Part shown: in pieces, positions 49,901 through 60,100 of the stretch
How the letters are laid out: each line of letters begins with the position of its first letter
Position numbering within the stretch: position 1 is the stretch's first letter
NCBI GenBank assembly: GCA_014904985.1
Contig: MU129023.1
Span: 58,591 to 122,590 of the forward strand
Length of the DNA: 64,000 bases
Origin: Hydnum rufescens UP504
Lineage: Eukaryota > Basidiomycota > Agaricomycetes > Cantharellales > Hydnaceae
Direction of reading: 5' to 3'
Translations under genes and position numbers: made by a program
The notes under the pieces: model-generated
What the model was told of the DNA's origin: nothing
Databases searched by the model: none
The model's input: the letters and a program-made list of their open reading frames with translations, nothing else

Positions 49901-50345
49901 GACAAAGCGCTGAGGAGGGTTCCAAAGAACAAGCCACCAACAATGTTGACTGAGGCGACGGTCATTATCTCCACGAGGAGCGAAGAGAGTGTGGATGGGG
50001 AAGAGAAATAGGAGCTCAGAGGCGCCCAACACCAACTTAAATAACCGAAGCCGAACTAAATGAAGTGGCAGCATAGGAGATCCGATGATCCTTAACTCGT
50101 TTGCTTGACCTTGGGCCTGCGCAGCTTGATCCTTCCCAGAGTTACCCCTGAATCTTCCGCCATGGATCGACGAGGCCATAATTAACGATGGATGGAAAGT
50201 GCAATCCTGAATCCTTCTGTTTACATGGGAGGAGGGTCCACGCACCTTCACAGCTACGCACTGGGTAGGACGGTGCATTCGGCGTAATGAGGGCGACAAC
50301 TTTCCTCATTTACTCCAAGTACGACCTCCACAATGAGCACGAGGT
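46991..50345 (-). repeat. Segmental duplication, left copy
   Basis: Near-identical by eye to about 57193-60715 in the same orientation, with a few indels. It includes the whole of DUF6534 gene 3 and its upstream region. The left boundary starts near CGGCAGTGACCCTGAC, and the right boundary fades out near CCTCATTTACTCCAAGTACG. The right copy has an extra ~115 bp at about 57212-57327 that resembles an end of repeat family A. Confidence 0.85.
47602..49965 (-). CDS. DUF6534 membrane protein, gene 3
   Basis: Start MTVASVNIVGGLFFGTLLSA at 49965, then CFGVLTIQTSSYYRAFPNDG, then a helix ending AAFQLLV. CSTQSLYWWVVANYDN, SVVVQTFFAHRVYS-like sequence, VSANLYLGVLVVCC and QVLVLVQF..GFGVG come next. The GCRSYCDCDM-like region of the DUF6534 domain and HTRKRLRARLETSSLEMINS are followed by a C-terminal exon with INITREVVCDDVVIKIHGSY and a stop at 47602-47604. 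Relative to gene 2 there is a 2-nt difference in the third exon region (about 49520) that it shares with gene 4. It may reflect a different splice or an ancestral frameshift, so intactness is unproven. Confidence 0.7.
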
Positions 50346-50396
50346 GGACGAAAAGTTCGTACACTGTTCTATTTCGATCGATGGTTCGCTTCTATT

Positions 50397-50415
50397 TCAC
50401 GTGACCGGCACGTGA
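50397..50415. promoter_or_regulatory. Paired CACGTG E-box motifs
   Basis: TCACGTG (50397-50403) and CACGTGA (50409-50415) form an inverted pair with a 5-bp spacer, 430-450 bp upstream of the DUF6534 gene 3 start. CACGTG is the core site of fungal bHLH regulators. A role here is only a suggestion. Confidence 0.4.
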
Positions 50416-50493
50416 TGGCTGGTGCAATGTTCAAAGCATCCGGTTAGCTGCGAAATTGTTCTCCAAGCCCTAAATGAAGTGTTCAATATGGTA

Positions 50494-50697
50494 CCAGGCT
50501 TAATTATGAGGTACCCCTCATAATTTGGGACCGAGCTTCACATATCTCTTGCATCAACATATCTCTTGTAGTAGCATATCTCTTATAGTTGTCAAAAGAA
50601 AAAAAGAGGGGAATTATGTACAAAAATTAATCCAAAAATGCATACATACTCAAGTCTTGTCCAAAAGTCTCCTGTATGTACAGAAGATTAGCACAAT
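50494..50697 (-). mobile_element. Helitron remnant, 3' end, split by Harbinger
   Basis: The terminus CCAG at 50494-50497 is preceded by A, and the same hairpin seen at 3775-3798 lies just inside. The sequence matches 3767 to about 3970 closely. After the Harbinger insertion it resumes at 54467 with GTTCTTTATCAACCTGC and stops at about 54505, where repeat family A begins. The rest of the element is lost. Confidence 0.85.
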
Positions 50698-50863
50698 AGG
50701 GTGTTTCATAATAGAAAAAGATGTACCAAAAGATTCAAAAAAGATTCAAAAAAAGATTGTCAAAAGATAGATCTTAAGGACCATCTTTTGCCCATAGAAA
50801 TGAAACCCCCATTTTATCTTTGGACTTAAGACTCACTAAAGGCCTGGCATAAGTGGGTCAGAT

Positions 50864-52383
50864 ATGCGCGGGGTTAGGGTATATGCATTTTCCCATACAT
50901 GCAACACTTCATCACTTGTCCCACATCAACTGAACCTCTCTGTTATGCCAGCTCTCTCTGTGCGTGAGTGGTTAACATGTTCGTTATTTATTTATGTGGA
51001 TCATCTCCGACAAATCTATCATGCATCTGTAATGGATGAGTTTGGCCTTACAGGTGATGAGAACCTATCACTATACTCAAATCCTTCCACAGCTTCTATT
51101 GCATCTTCCTTCTCCCTATCCTCAGTTGACACCTACTTTGATGATTTGGCACAAGAAGTGGCCTCCCCCGAGTTTGCCCATGCTGCCAACATGCACTGTA
51201 TTCATAAATTCTTTGAGATCTTGGGGCAGACACGAGTCCTTGTTCCCAACACACCTGTTCCAAAAGTGTCCCAACTTGAACTTGTCCTCTCAGCATACCG
51301 CCAAGACCACCCAAAGTGCTTTCGCCAGAACCTCCGGCTGTTGCCGGCAACTTTTGATGCATTGCTTGCGATGATCCAGGATGACCTCGTTTTTCACTCA
51401 AACTCCAACAAGCCTCAACTTCCTGTTCCATATCAGCTTGCCATCTTCCTTTTCCGCATCGGCCATAATGGGAATGCTTCCTCTGTGGAATCTATTGCTC
51501 AGTGGGCGGGGCATAGTGCTGGTGCAGTTGTATCCTGCACCCAGCGAGTGATGCTAGCATTCATGGTGCATCATGATACGGCTATCCATCAGCCCAATGG
51601 GGAGGAAATCGCAAATGCTAAGGCTTGGGTTGGTGAAGCCAGTTGTTTTGCATGGCGGCATGGATACTGTATGGTAGATGGGACTCTTGTTCTGCTTGCT
51701 GATAAACCAGGCTTTCATGGGGAGGCTTATTTTGACCGTAAGTCAAACTACTCACTAAATGTCCAGGTGTGTCAGTGAATTCTGTGCCACATACTTGCAT
51801 GCTCACCTAATCCCGTCTAAACGCAGATTGTGAACCTCCCAAACTATCAAATAATTGATTATGTTGTTGGCCCTGTCGGCAGTGCACATGACTCTTCAGC
51901 TTTCTGAGAGGCATCCATCTCAAAGGATCCCGCGCATTGGTTTGCCCATGGTGAATTCATGTGGGCGGATTCAGGCTATGCCCTCCAGCCATGGTGTGTG
52001 GTCCCATTCAAAAAACTGCTTAACCAGCGACCAGAAAACAAGACTTTCAACTACTACCTCTCAAGGGTGACTTGTTTCACCACCTTTTTTTTCCAAATTT
52101 CGTCTCCCAATTTATGAATTTGAAGGTTCGAGTCAAATCTGAGCATACTATGGGGTATCTCAAGGGGTGCTTTGGTTCATTACAGAGTCTGCGGCAACAA
52201 ATCTCATGCCCACGCGACCACAAACTTGCGGTCAATTGGATAACAGTCTGTTTGATTCTCCACAACCTCATCATCTCTATTGAGGGTGGTATTGATGAAT
52301 TGGATCCATTTTATTGTGAGATTCTTGCTGAGGGATGTGAGGCCAAAGTCGAGCCTGATGAATGGGTAGATGGCATGATCTGA
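50864..52383 (+). pseudogene. PIF/Harbinger DDE transposase, one nonsense codon
   Basis: Cut-and-paste transposase of the DDE_4 group. Exons 50864-51766, 51827-52066 and 52126-52383 join in frame. The N-terminal region contains a helix-rich part (FDALLAMIQDD, VPYQLAIFLFRIGHNG, ESIAQWAGHSAGAV). The catalytic acids are visible in order: D in MVDGTLVLLADKPGF, D in MWADSGYALQPW and E in RVKSEHTMGYLKG. The C-terminus has WITVCLILHNLI. A TGA stop lies in frame at 51905-51907, just after GSAHDSSAF, with the frame continuing open after it. This suggests a recent nonsense mutation. Confidence 0.85.
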
Positions 52384-52630
52384 TGATGTAGATGGCCATT
52401 GATTCCTGATGCTGAATCAGGTGTTCGGGTGTCACCTGGGCAGAGGCGGCATGTCCTCCTTAGAGAAGCCATCACTGATAGTATTTCAGACTCTTCCTAA
52501 ATATGAGCTTCGGATCCCTGAAGCTGAAATGAGGACAAGGGAGGCACGAAAAGATATGAAGTATATACAGTATAAAGATAATTCGCCTTCAAGAAAAATG
52601 AAGGCTGATTCACCTCAATCCATCAATAGA

Positions 52631-54209
52631 CTAGTTAACAGAATTCTTGAAAGCAAAAGTGTCACCAGGAGTGCCCATCCCATCACTATGACTGTACTCA
52701 TCGCCAGAGAACATACCCTGATCAAATGTATCAGGATTGGGGGGGAAAGGCACATTACCGAACCCCCTGGAGGTACCAAGGCCTCCACCAGTTGCCATGC
52801 CTCGCTGAGCAGCCATAATCACCTGCAGTGTGTGGAGTTGTGCATCTCAGTCAGCCTTAGCACGGTGCTCTTCAGCCTCAAGTTGGCGCTTGTGCTGATG
52901 CTCTTCTGCGGCAATCTGCTCCTTTGCTTCATGTTCGCGAGCACATATCTTTTCGATTTGGATTTGAGCATGGATGTCGGTTTTATGTTTCAGAGCACTA
53001 GCATCGGACTCTGCCATGTCACCAAAAACCACAAGAGCATCCCTCTTCTTCGAGTGCTTCTTCTTTGCACCAGCCATGCCAGGGGACACAGTGGGTAAAT
53101 CTGGAGTAGGTGCTTTGTGCTTCTTGGTGGAAGATGATGTGGAGAGACTGGGGAAACAAGTGGGAATTGGCAAGTCTGGGAAAGGAGTAGCGCAACCGCC
53201 CCCAATGGTGAGGCTGGGGGATGCATGAAGACCTGGAAGTGACTACATACAAAAAATTAGCAGACAGACACTATAGAGAAGACCAAATTCACCTCATCCT
53301 CGTTCTCCTCATGCATTTCTTCCTCTGCCTCAAATCCATCTCCATCTTTCTCATTGCCAAACGAGACCCCCCAATCAGGACTTCCAATGCAAGCGTCTGC
53401 ATCAGCAACTGAAATTCCTGTCTTCTCCTTATCATCTTCATCACCTTCATCAGAGTTCCGGGAGTCAAAGAGATTCTGAAGAGCATCGCGATGCTCATCC
53501 GAAGTCGCAGAGACCACATTCGTAATTCCAATTGGATTAAGAGAGGGATGCTCCCACCACCATCCATGAAATTCATCGTACCAGGGGAATTTTTGGGCTT
53601 TAAAGCCCGCTATTTAGGATGAAGGTATGTTAGACTATCCACAAGTGAATACTGGCGCGTGTGCACCAATCCGATTATATATTTCTGATCCTTCGACAGC
53701 TTCACCGACTTCAAGACCCGCTCCTGTTGCACCAAGCTTATTTTGAAAGGTCTTGTAATCTGACTTCAGGCTGAGGGATGAGGCAGTTAGTAGACAGGAA
53801 AGCATGAGATATGAATAGCTTATGAAGCAATCCATGATCCAACTGAAGTTGCAAAGCATGACTTGTCGGTGTGATAGAGAGCTTTCATCTCAGGATCCTC
53901 CGCAAAGGTGTGCTCCGCAAGTTCCGCATGGAGCTGGATGAGTTGAACCTTGTTTTTCTGAATCGGCCGATTCTCCTTCTTTGCCTCAGTGATAGAGTCA
54001 GAGAAAAGGGCACGGCGGAAGGTGTCATCCTCTTGGAGCTTTGCGACAATTGTCCATGTCCAATCAGGGTTCTTGGACCATCGGATATAGCTGTTTGGTG
54101 TTTTTTTGCTGCCAGTGGACACCTTGGATACAAGCAGTTCAGTGGTATTAGTACTCAAGGGAGATGGTATGCCTAGACCTACAGCAGAAACCTTCTTGGA
54201 GCGTGGCAT
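52631..54209 (-). pseudogene. Harbinger Myb/SANT-like accessory protein
   Basis: The DNA-binding partner of the transposase. Start MPRSKKVSAVGLGIP at 54209. The Myb-like segment is WTWTIVAKLQEDDTFRRALF. Exons follow at about 53850-53690 (SDYKTFQNKLGATGAG), 53600-53290 (WYDEFHGWWWEHPS then an acidic DEGDEDDKEK stretch) and 53225-52631. The last has a Lys/Ser linker and a charged coiled-coil-like segment (EKICAREHEAKEQIAAEEHQ). A TGA at 52847-52849 interrupts the last exon just after AEEHRAKAD, while the frame continues (DAQLHTLQVIMAAQR). A CGA-to-TGA change would explain it. Confidence 0.75.
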
Positions 54210-54505
54210 GGGGATGGATTGAGTTAGATGGTCAAGCGACGTGTGGTGTAGAGTAGAACATTTCAAGCAGAGTTTGAATTCTCAGATGAGTTACGTTATC
54301 TTGAGGCCTTTCTTTTCTCAACCTTTTATGAATCTTGAGGCGACACTTTTACCCCCAAGGGCAAAAGATACATGCCAAAGATCAATCTTGAGAGGTACAA
54401 AAGAACCTCTTTTTCCAAATCTTTTTTGAATCTTTTGACATGTCTTTTTCTATCATGAAACCCCCTAATGTTCTTTATCAACCTGCATGTGCTCCCTCAT
54501 GGATG

Positions 54506-55192
54506 AGTAAAGGCTGTCACCCATGCATGCCAGCTTGTACTCTTGCCTTAGGTGGCTGCTTTGTCCATACATGGCTGGTACTCTTGCCTTAGCTGGCTGC
54601 TTTGTCCATACATGGCTGGTACTCTTGCCTTAGCTGGCTGCTTTGTCCATACATGGCTTGTACTCTTGCCTTAGGTGGCTGTTGTGAGCCTATGGTGCTA
54701 GCTTTGAGCCTGCCATTGTTAGTATGAGAGGATTGGATCAATCTTGTTTTTATTACATAATCCACATGATGTATATAGCTTGGGAATTCCTGATCTCCTA
54801 TCAAGTTTTTCTTTTGCCAACAGGCTATGGGCCCCAATTAAGCTCTGTGATACCTGGAGATTAACCCACAGTGAAGTGGTGTTTCTGTCTCCCTGGCTCT
54901 AATGTCCCCATGCTACATGCACCACCCTCCTTGTGTCCATGAATCCCACCATGTGTGTGGATTCATCACATGACCAAACCCAAACTCATATTCAACTCTA
55001 TGGCACTGTATCTGAAAGTATAGCCTGTATTGACTTGAAGCTGTAACCTGCAACCATGCATCAGGAAAAAGACTTTGCTTCTGAAGCCTTCAAAGCCTTC
55101 GGAAGCAAAGTGGATTTTCCTGATGTGGCCCCTGTGACTAACCTGCAACTGAAACTGAAACCATACCTGTGCCCTGAAAAAGTTACCTGACT
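54506..55192 (-). repeat. Dispersed repeat family A, copy 2
   Basis: Inverted copy of about 1760-2382. Its end GAGTAAAGGCTGTCACCC abuts the Helitron remnant, and its other end stops in the middle of the homologous region at CAGTCAGGTAAC, where family B begins. The 41-bp tandem array is at 54537-54663. A segment around 55065-55120 (GACTTTGCTTCTGAAGCC) is absent from copy 1 and forms an inverted pair with GGCTTCAGAAGCAAAG-like sequence, so a small insertion is likely. Confidence 0.7.
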
Positions 55193-55194
55193 GT

Positions 55195-55668
55195 ACACTT
55201 AGTTCACTGCCAGGAATGCAAGGGTGGGCACCACTCAGAAGAAAGCACTGCCAGAGAGTCAGAAAGACTTAACCTCATGTCGGCCTCATGTTTTCCAGCA
55301 TTTTCCAGCTTTGATTCAAGTTGCACACCAAGAACCCTCCAGATCCTATTTATTGTGGGGCCAGAGGCTCCAAGGACAGATTAGATGTATATATATATTG
55401 GACTGACACAGTTTACATCAGTTTACTTCTATCAATATTGAGTCTTCCAAGCCAATTTGGCTCCGAAGAAGCCAGTTTGGTTCTGAGGAAGCAAATATGC
55501 CAGTTCCCATGGGGTGGCCATTTTTCTCACGGGGGCCCATGGAAGCAAATTGCTCGAAAGCACTGTTACAAATAAGTTCCCATGGGGTGACCATGTTTGG
55601 TCTGAGGGACTTTGCACTATAAACAAAAAGCAGAAGTGTAAATAAGACCTTGCAAGCTCAGTCAATAA
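55195..55668 (+). repeat. Dispersed repeat family B (LTR-like), copy 2
   Basis: Close match to 9731-10202 in the same orientation, with the same TATA-like and AATAA signals at its right end. Small indels are present (an extra GAAGCAAATTGCTC-like block near 55550). No internal retrotransposon region follows. Confidence 0.65.
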
Positions 55669-55671
55669 CAT

Positions 55672-55807
55672 GACACGTTAACTGATTTACTTGACCTTGG
55701 GGCCTGTGCTCGACCATTCCCCAAGTTACCCCTAGATCGTCCACCATAGATCGGCAAGGACAGAATTCATGACCAAATATAAAGTGATCGTGAACTGTTT
55801 GTGTTTA
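55672..55807 (-). other. Orphan DUF6534 promoter remnant
   Basis: Matches the region upstream of DUF6534 genes 3 and 4 (about 50085-50225 and 60425-60570): ACTTGACCTTGGGGCCTG, GTTACCCCTAGATCGTCC, GATCGGCAAGG and CTGTTTGTGTTTA. It resumes after the inserted MULE at 57112 as TTGTGTTTACATGGGA. No DUF6534 coding sequence is attached, so this is a third copy of the promoter region only. Confidence 0.7.
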
Positions 55808-57120
55808 TAGTCTCATTACCAGACCAAGTGAACTCAGTCTGGTGAAATGGGGAGATCCAAAGGCATGGGCACAATGCTTCCGCTACAGCCAATCAGAAAA
55901 AATTTTGACCGGTGTTTGCCAGTGCTTTCAGTTGGGTATGCGACAATCAACTTACCAATTATGGGAGCTATTAGTCACGGGCTCTACCTTCCTTGGCAGT
56001 ATGTTGTCAGGGCGACACTGCTGTCGAAGCCACAAACAGAAAGAGGAAAGAGATTAATTAACCACACACTATCGCAGTGGGAATCCTGAGTATACACCAC
56101 ACAACCAGGGACACACAAGTCTCACACCTATCGCAGTGGGAATCCTGAGAGATCGAAACTGGTGATCCCCCAACTGCAAAGGGCTATAAATACTATTTCC
56201 TGCACACAGCCTCCAGCCTTCCAGAGCCTTCTGCCATCTTCCATAACCTTCTGGATTCTCCTAGAATGCCAGCTCCACAGCCCATCAGTCAGCCTCCACA
56301 GCCACCATCACTAAGCCTCACTAAGCTGATGCAGCCATGTTACGAATCCTGTGCACACCTCCACATGGCTATGCCCCAACTTCCATATGTATCCCCCTTA
56401 GCATATGTAAGGCAGTGTACACCTGGGTACTCCAAAGGTGTCCAAAGTGTCAAAGGACTGTAATGATGTGGATGGAGTATGAATTGGGACAGGTGATGTG
56501 GATTCAGGGACTGGGGGTAGAGGAGGAGGGGGGGGAGTCTGGATTGGCAACTCCATGGACTCACATGGGGAACAAGGGAATGACAGGTGCTGACAAGGGC
56601 ACCAATGCTGCCACTGGTTGACTACCCAGCCCATAGCCCACTGGCTGAGGCCTGATAGAACAAGGGCAATAATAATAAGAGAAATGCCAATAATGGCAAG
56701 GATGACAATAACCCCCGTAGTGAATGGAGGGAGAGAGGAGACAAGAGCATTTGAGGAAGTAGGGGCCATATGATAGAGTTGATGAAGAATGATACTCTGA
56801 TGGGTAAGTCCTTAGGCAGAAGCAAATGTCAATTTGATCCTGACATATGTGGGTGGTGCGTTGATATCAAAGGCTGAATAAACCAGGAATTGGCAGCAAA
56901 GAACTCAAGCGATCACCAGCCCACTGATGAGGTCCAGCAAAATTGAAACTATGGTAGGCATAATAATGATTGCCAGTCAAAAACCAACTGAAAGTTTCAG
57001 CAAACACTGGTCAAAACTTTTTCTGATTGGCTGGAGCAGAAGCTTCATGCCCACACCTTCAGAACTCCCCATTGTACCAGACTGAGCTCACTCAGTCTGG
57101 TTACGAGACTATTGTGTTTA
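55799..57120. mobile_element. Non-autonomous Mutator-like element (MULE)
   Basis: The target duplication TTGTGTTTA (9 bp) is at 55799-55807 and 57112-57120, so the element is 55808-57111 (1304 bp). The ends are long inverted repeats, TAGTCTCATTACCAGACC at the left and TAGTCTCGTAACCAGACT on the opposite strand at the right. The similarity extends about 130 bp inward, to GACCGGTGTTTGCC..CTTTCAGTTGG. A 9-bp TSD with long TIRs is the MULE signature. There is no transposase. The interior holds unrelated sequence that may be captured. Confidence 0.88.
56398..56769 (-). CDS. Open frame inside the MULE, possible captured fragment
   Basis: A 124-codon frame starting MAPTSSNALVSSLPPFT with one strong hydrophobic segment (TGVIVILAIIGISLIIIALV) and a Pro-rich tail (QTPPPPPLPPVPES). 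It is not a transposase. A plus-strand TATA-like CTATAAATACT lies near 56194. The membrane segment and Pro-rich tail suggest a captured host membrane-protein fragment (Pack-MULE style), but no parent is recognised in this window. Confidence 0.35.
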   Translation of the reverse strand: MAPTSSNALVSSLPPFTTGVIVILAIIGISLIIIALVLSGLSQWAMGWVVNQWQHWCPCQHLSFPCSPCESMELPIQTPPPPPLPPVPESTSPVPIHTPSTSLQSFDTLDTFGVPRCTLPYIC

Positions 57121-57192
57121 CATGGGATGCTTGTAATCCGCAGACTGCCGATAACTTGCCTCCAAGTCCGGTTATCCAGTTACTTCACCCAG

Positions 57193-60100
57193 GCAGTGAC
57201 CCTGACCAGGCCGATGTTGAATGGGCGAGTTCAGGTGGATGGGGGTGGGAGCAGGAACTTAGATTGATCTCCGGAATCCACAGGATATATACAATGCATT
57301 ACATAATCAAGGGGAGATTGTCTACCTCCAACAGCCGACCTCCCTATCCATCTTGGAACAGTTGTCTTAGGGACATGGCCATAATGGCCAAGGACGCGAA
57401 TACTGCCCGGGGGGGGGGGGTGGGAATGATGGTTATCGATAAATTCGATTTACAAACTCTTGACTTAAAGCCCCTCATTCGCTGTCTGGTTGTAGCAAGG
57501 CACGGGCCCTGAATCTATGAATCGATTTTCCTCTCGAATATACGGCGGCTCCCATTAACGGGCTTGCAGATCATTCAAAATATTTATGTATCCCCTGGCG
57601 GACTGATGTACTTGGCAGGAACTTACACTTATTCCTCGGGTCTCCATGTGCGATCATCTAGCGCGAGGTCATAGTATTCTTCCAACCGATGATTTCAGAC
57701 CCCTCCCTCGATGAATGGGGCTCGGCATGTTACGATCTTGCAGGGATCCTTTATTCCTATTGATAGTGAAAACTACTGACCCCCTGTCGATTTCGTGCAT
57801 TGGCTATCCCATCCGCTGAGCTTACTGTCAAGGCGGCAGCGGTCAACTCCACTGTGCTATCGATGCTTTAAGATGCCCTATTCTCGACCATCCCAATCAT
57901 GGAGGTCTAAGTTGTTGAGTTTTGTGTTGGCTGCCTAACTTAATCTAGTGGAATGGCATACTATATACTCGATCACTATATACTTGATCATACTATATAC
58001 TTGATCACTTCGATACTGCCCAAGGTTCCACCTGGGACAGAGGCTTGGGGTTGCACTAAACCCAACCTTGGTATCACTATTCTGGTGAGACTAACCACGC
58101 ATGATTGAGCAGCATGACAGAGGTAGATATTACACAACACGAACCATGGATCTTTATGACCACATCATCACACACCACCTCTCTGGTGATGTTTATCACT
58201 GTAGCCTGTGGCCTCTCTTCCTAGAAAACGGACAAGTTCCGATCAGCGTCCGTTAGCATCACCTGATCCACCCGACATCGCACAGGTCAAGATATATGGA
58301 TTGAGACGTACATTTCCACGATCCTCCGCCTTCCGTCGTATTCTCATTTTCATCGAAGAGTTAATCATTTCAAGGAGGCTTGGAGTTTCAAGCCTCGCCC
58401 GGAGTCTCTTTCGCATGTGCAGACTGGAAAGCCAAAATAAAATAAAATACTTCAGCATCAGTCGTATAACGAGACATATTATAGGGGCGTACTTGGCCAG
58501 CATGGTGACGGAATAGAATCCATTCAGTGGCTAGAACAGAATCAAGGAATTAGTCTTACATAAAAATATGCTCATTATCGAACGAGCAGGAGACTGAGGG
58601 ATTGAGTGACCTACCAGGGCGACGACAAGCGCCCGAAAACGGAGCCCGTGTCTGGAAAGCTGTAATTAGTTCAGCACCAGCATTATAGCAAGGAAAGGAA
58701 ATCGCCGAAATGCACCATTGCAAGATGGACACACGAGAGAACACTGGTGACCAAGCCCGTATTAATGGTGTGCAATACCATACGGTTGATTGCTGAGTCA
58801 GTCCTGTGCCACGGAATGACGCGTGAAATCATCAATCAGACAAAGGGATTAATACACGAATATGGGATCGTGAATGTATCATGATACCCACTTCTGGAAC
58901 CCGGTCCGCTGATGTCGCAATACCAGACACATACATGTCGCAATCACAATATCTGCGGTTGCCTGAAGGCCACATGATTACACACCATGTGCCATGTTTC
59001 AGCGCGGGTTATGGAGTGTTGGAAACAAGAGCAGATAGATTACGGCCAAGACGCACCCGGATGGCCGTCCATGACATGGCGACCCACCTATATTCCCTGA
59101 ACCTCACTTCAAAATCTGTTATTATGTTCCTACAACGGTGAGATACAGCCAGGTCAGACCAAAAGTGGATAGCTGCACCCTCACTGGAGAGAATACAACG
59201 ATGCATACATTATGACGCCCTGTGCTGCAGCACGCCAAAACATTGATTTGATTGGAATACAATAAGCCAGTCCATCGAGGCGTACGAAAATGAATACTAA
59301 CCAAGACCGAATCCTACCTCGCGTGAGGAATAAGACAGACGAAACAGACCACAAAGCGATGGTAACAGGGAAAGACTAACCGAACTGAACCAAAACAAGG
59401 ACTTGCTACAAAAGCATAGCACATGAGTTTCAGAGTGATCTATTATGACATCGAGGCCACAACATACCACGAGCACGCCCAGATAGAGATTGGCGCTCAC
59501 TATGGGAACCAAGGGGAATTATGAATGGGATGGCTCTACAGCGAGGATGTGTGGTAAGACCTACAAGAATGGACACGATGGGCAAAGAATGTCTGCACAG
59601 TGACTGATGCGCAGACCTTGAAGCGGATAGTGCCCAAGTCAAGATAAGGGCATGCACAACAAGAACCGACTCAGTACTCACTGTGCAGATTTGAAATATT
59701 GTAAATTCCCTATACGTATGCAATGATTCCATGGGTACAGGGGGGCGGTAGGGAAAGGAACGGCCAAGGGCCGCGATGGATCCCATACGCACCACGTCGA
59801 CCGGTTCGTAACCAAAGGATTATCGTAGTTTGCCACAACCCACCAATATAAAGACTGGGTACTGCACACACTGTGTAACGCACATGTTGTCGGACAACAG
59901 AAAGTCTCCGCAGTAAGTCCCAGCCACAGTTGAAGAGAACAGAAAAGGGGATACCAACAGTTGAAAAGCTGCCAAAGTCCTTTACAGCGGAAGATGAGGA
60001 ATATGCCTTGGACGATAAGTGTGTGTGACGCTCACCATAAAAACACCACCTGAGGGGAGATGGATAACGGGCGATAAATTCACATTTCAAGGGAGTATGG

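Larger units (their letters stand above)
50698..54466. mobile_element. PIF/Harbinger DNA transposon, complete ends
   Basis: A 3769-bp insertion in a Helitron copy, shown by comparison with the uninterrupted sequence near 3963. The target duplication is AAT (50695-50697 and 54467-54469), the 3-bp size expected of PIF/Harbinger. Termini are AGGGTGTTTCATAATAG at the left and, on the opposite strand, AGGGGGTTTCATGATAG at the right. The similarity continues as AAAAGATTCAAAAAAGATT. It carries two convergent genes, a DDE transposase (plus) and a Myb/SANT-like protein (minus), the standard two-gene set. Both have an in-frame stop, so the copy is probably inactive alone. Confidence 0.9.
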
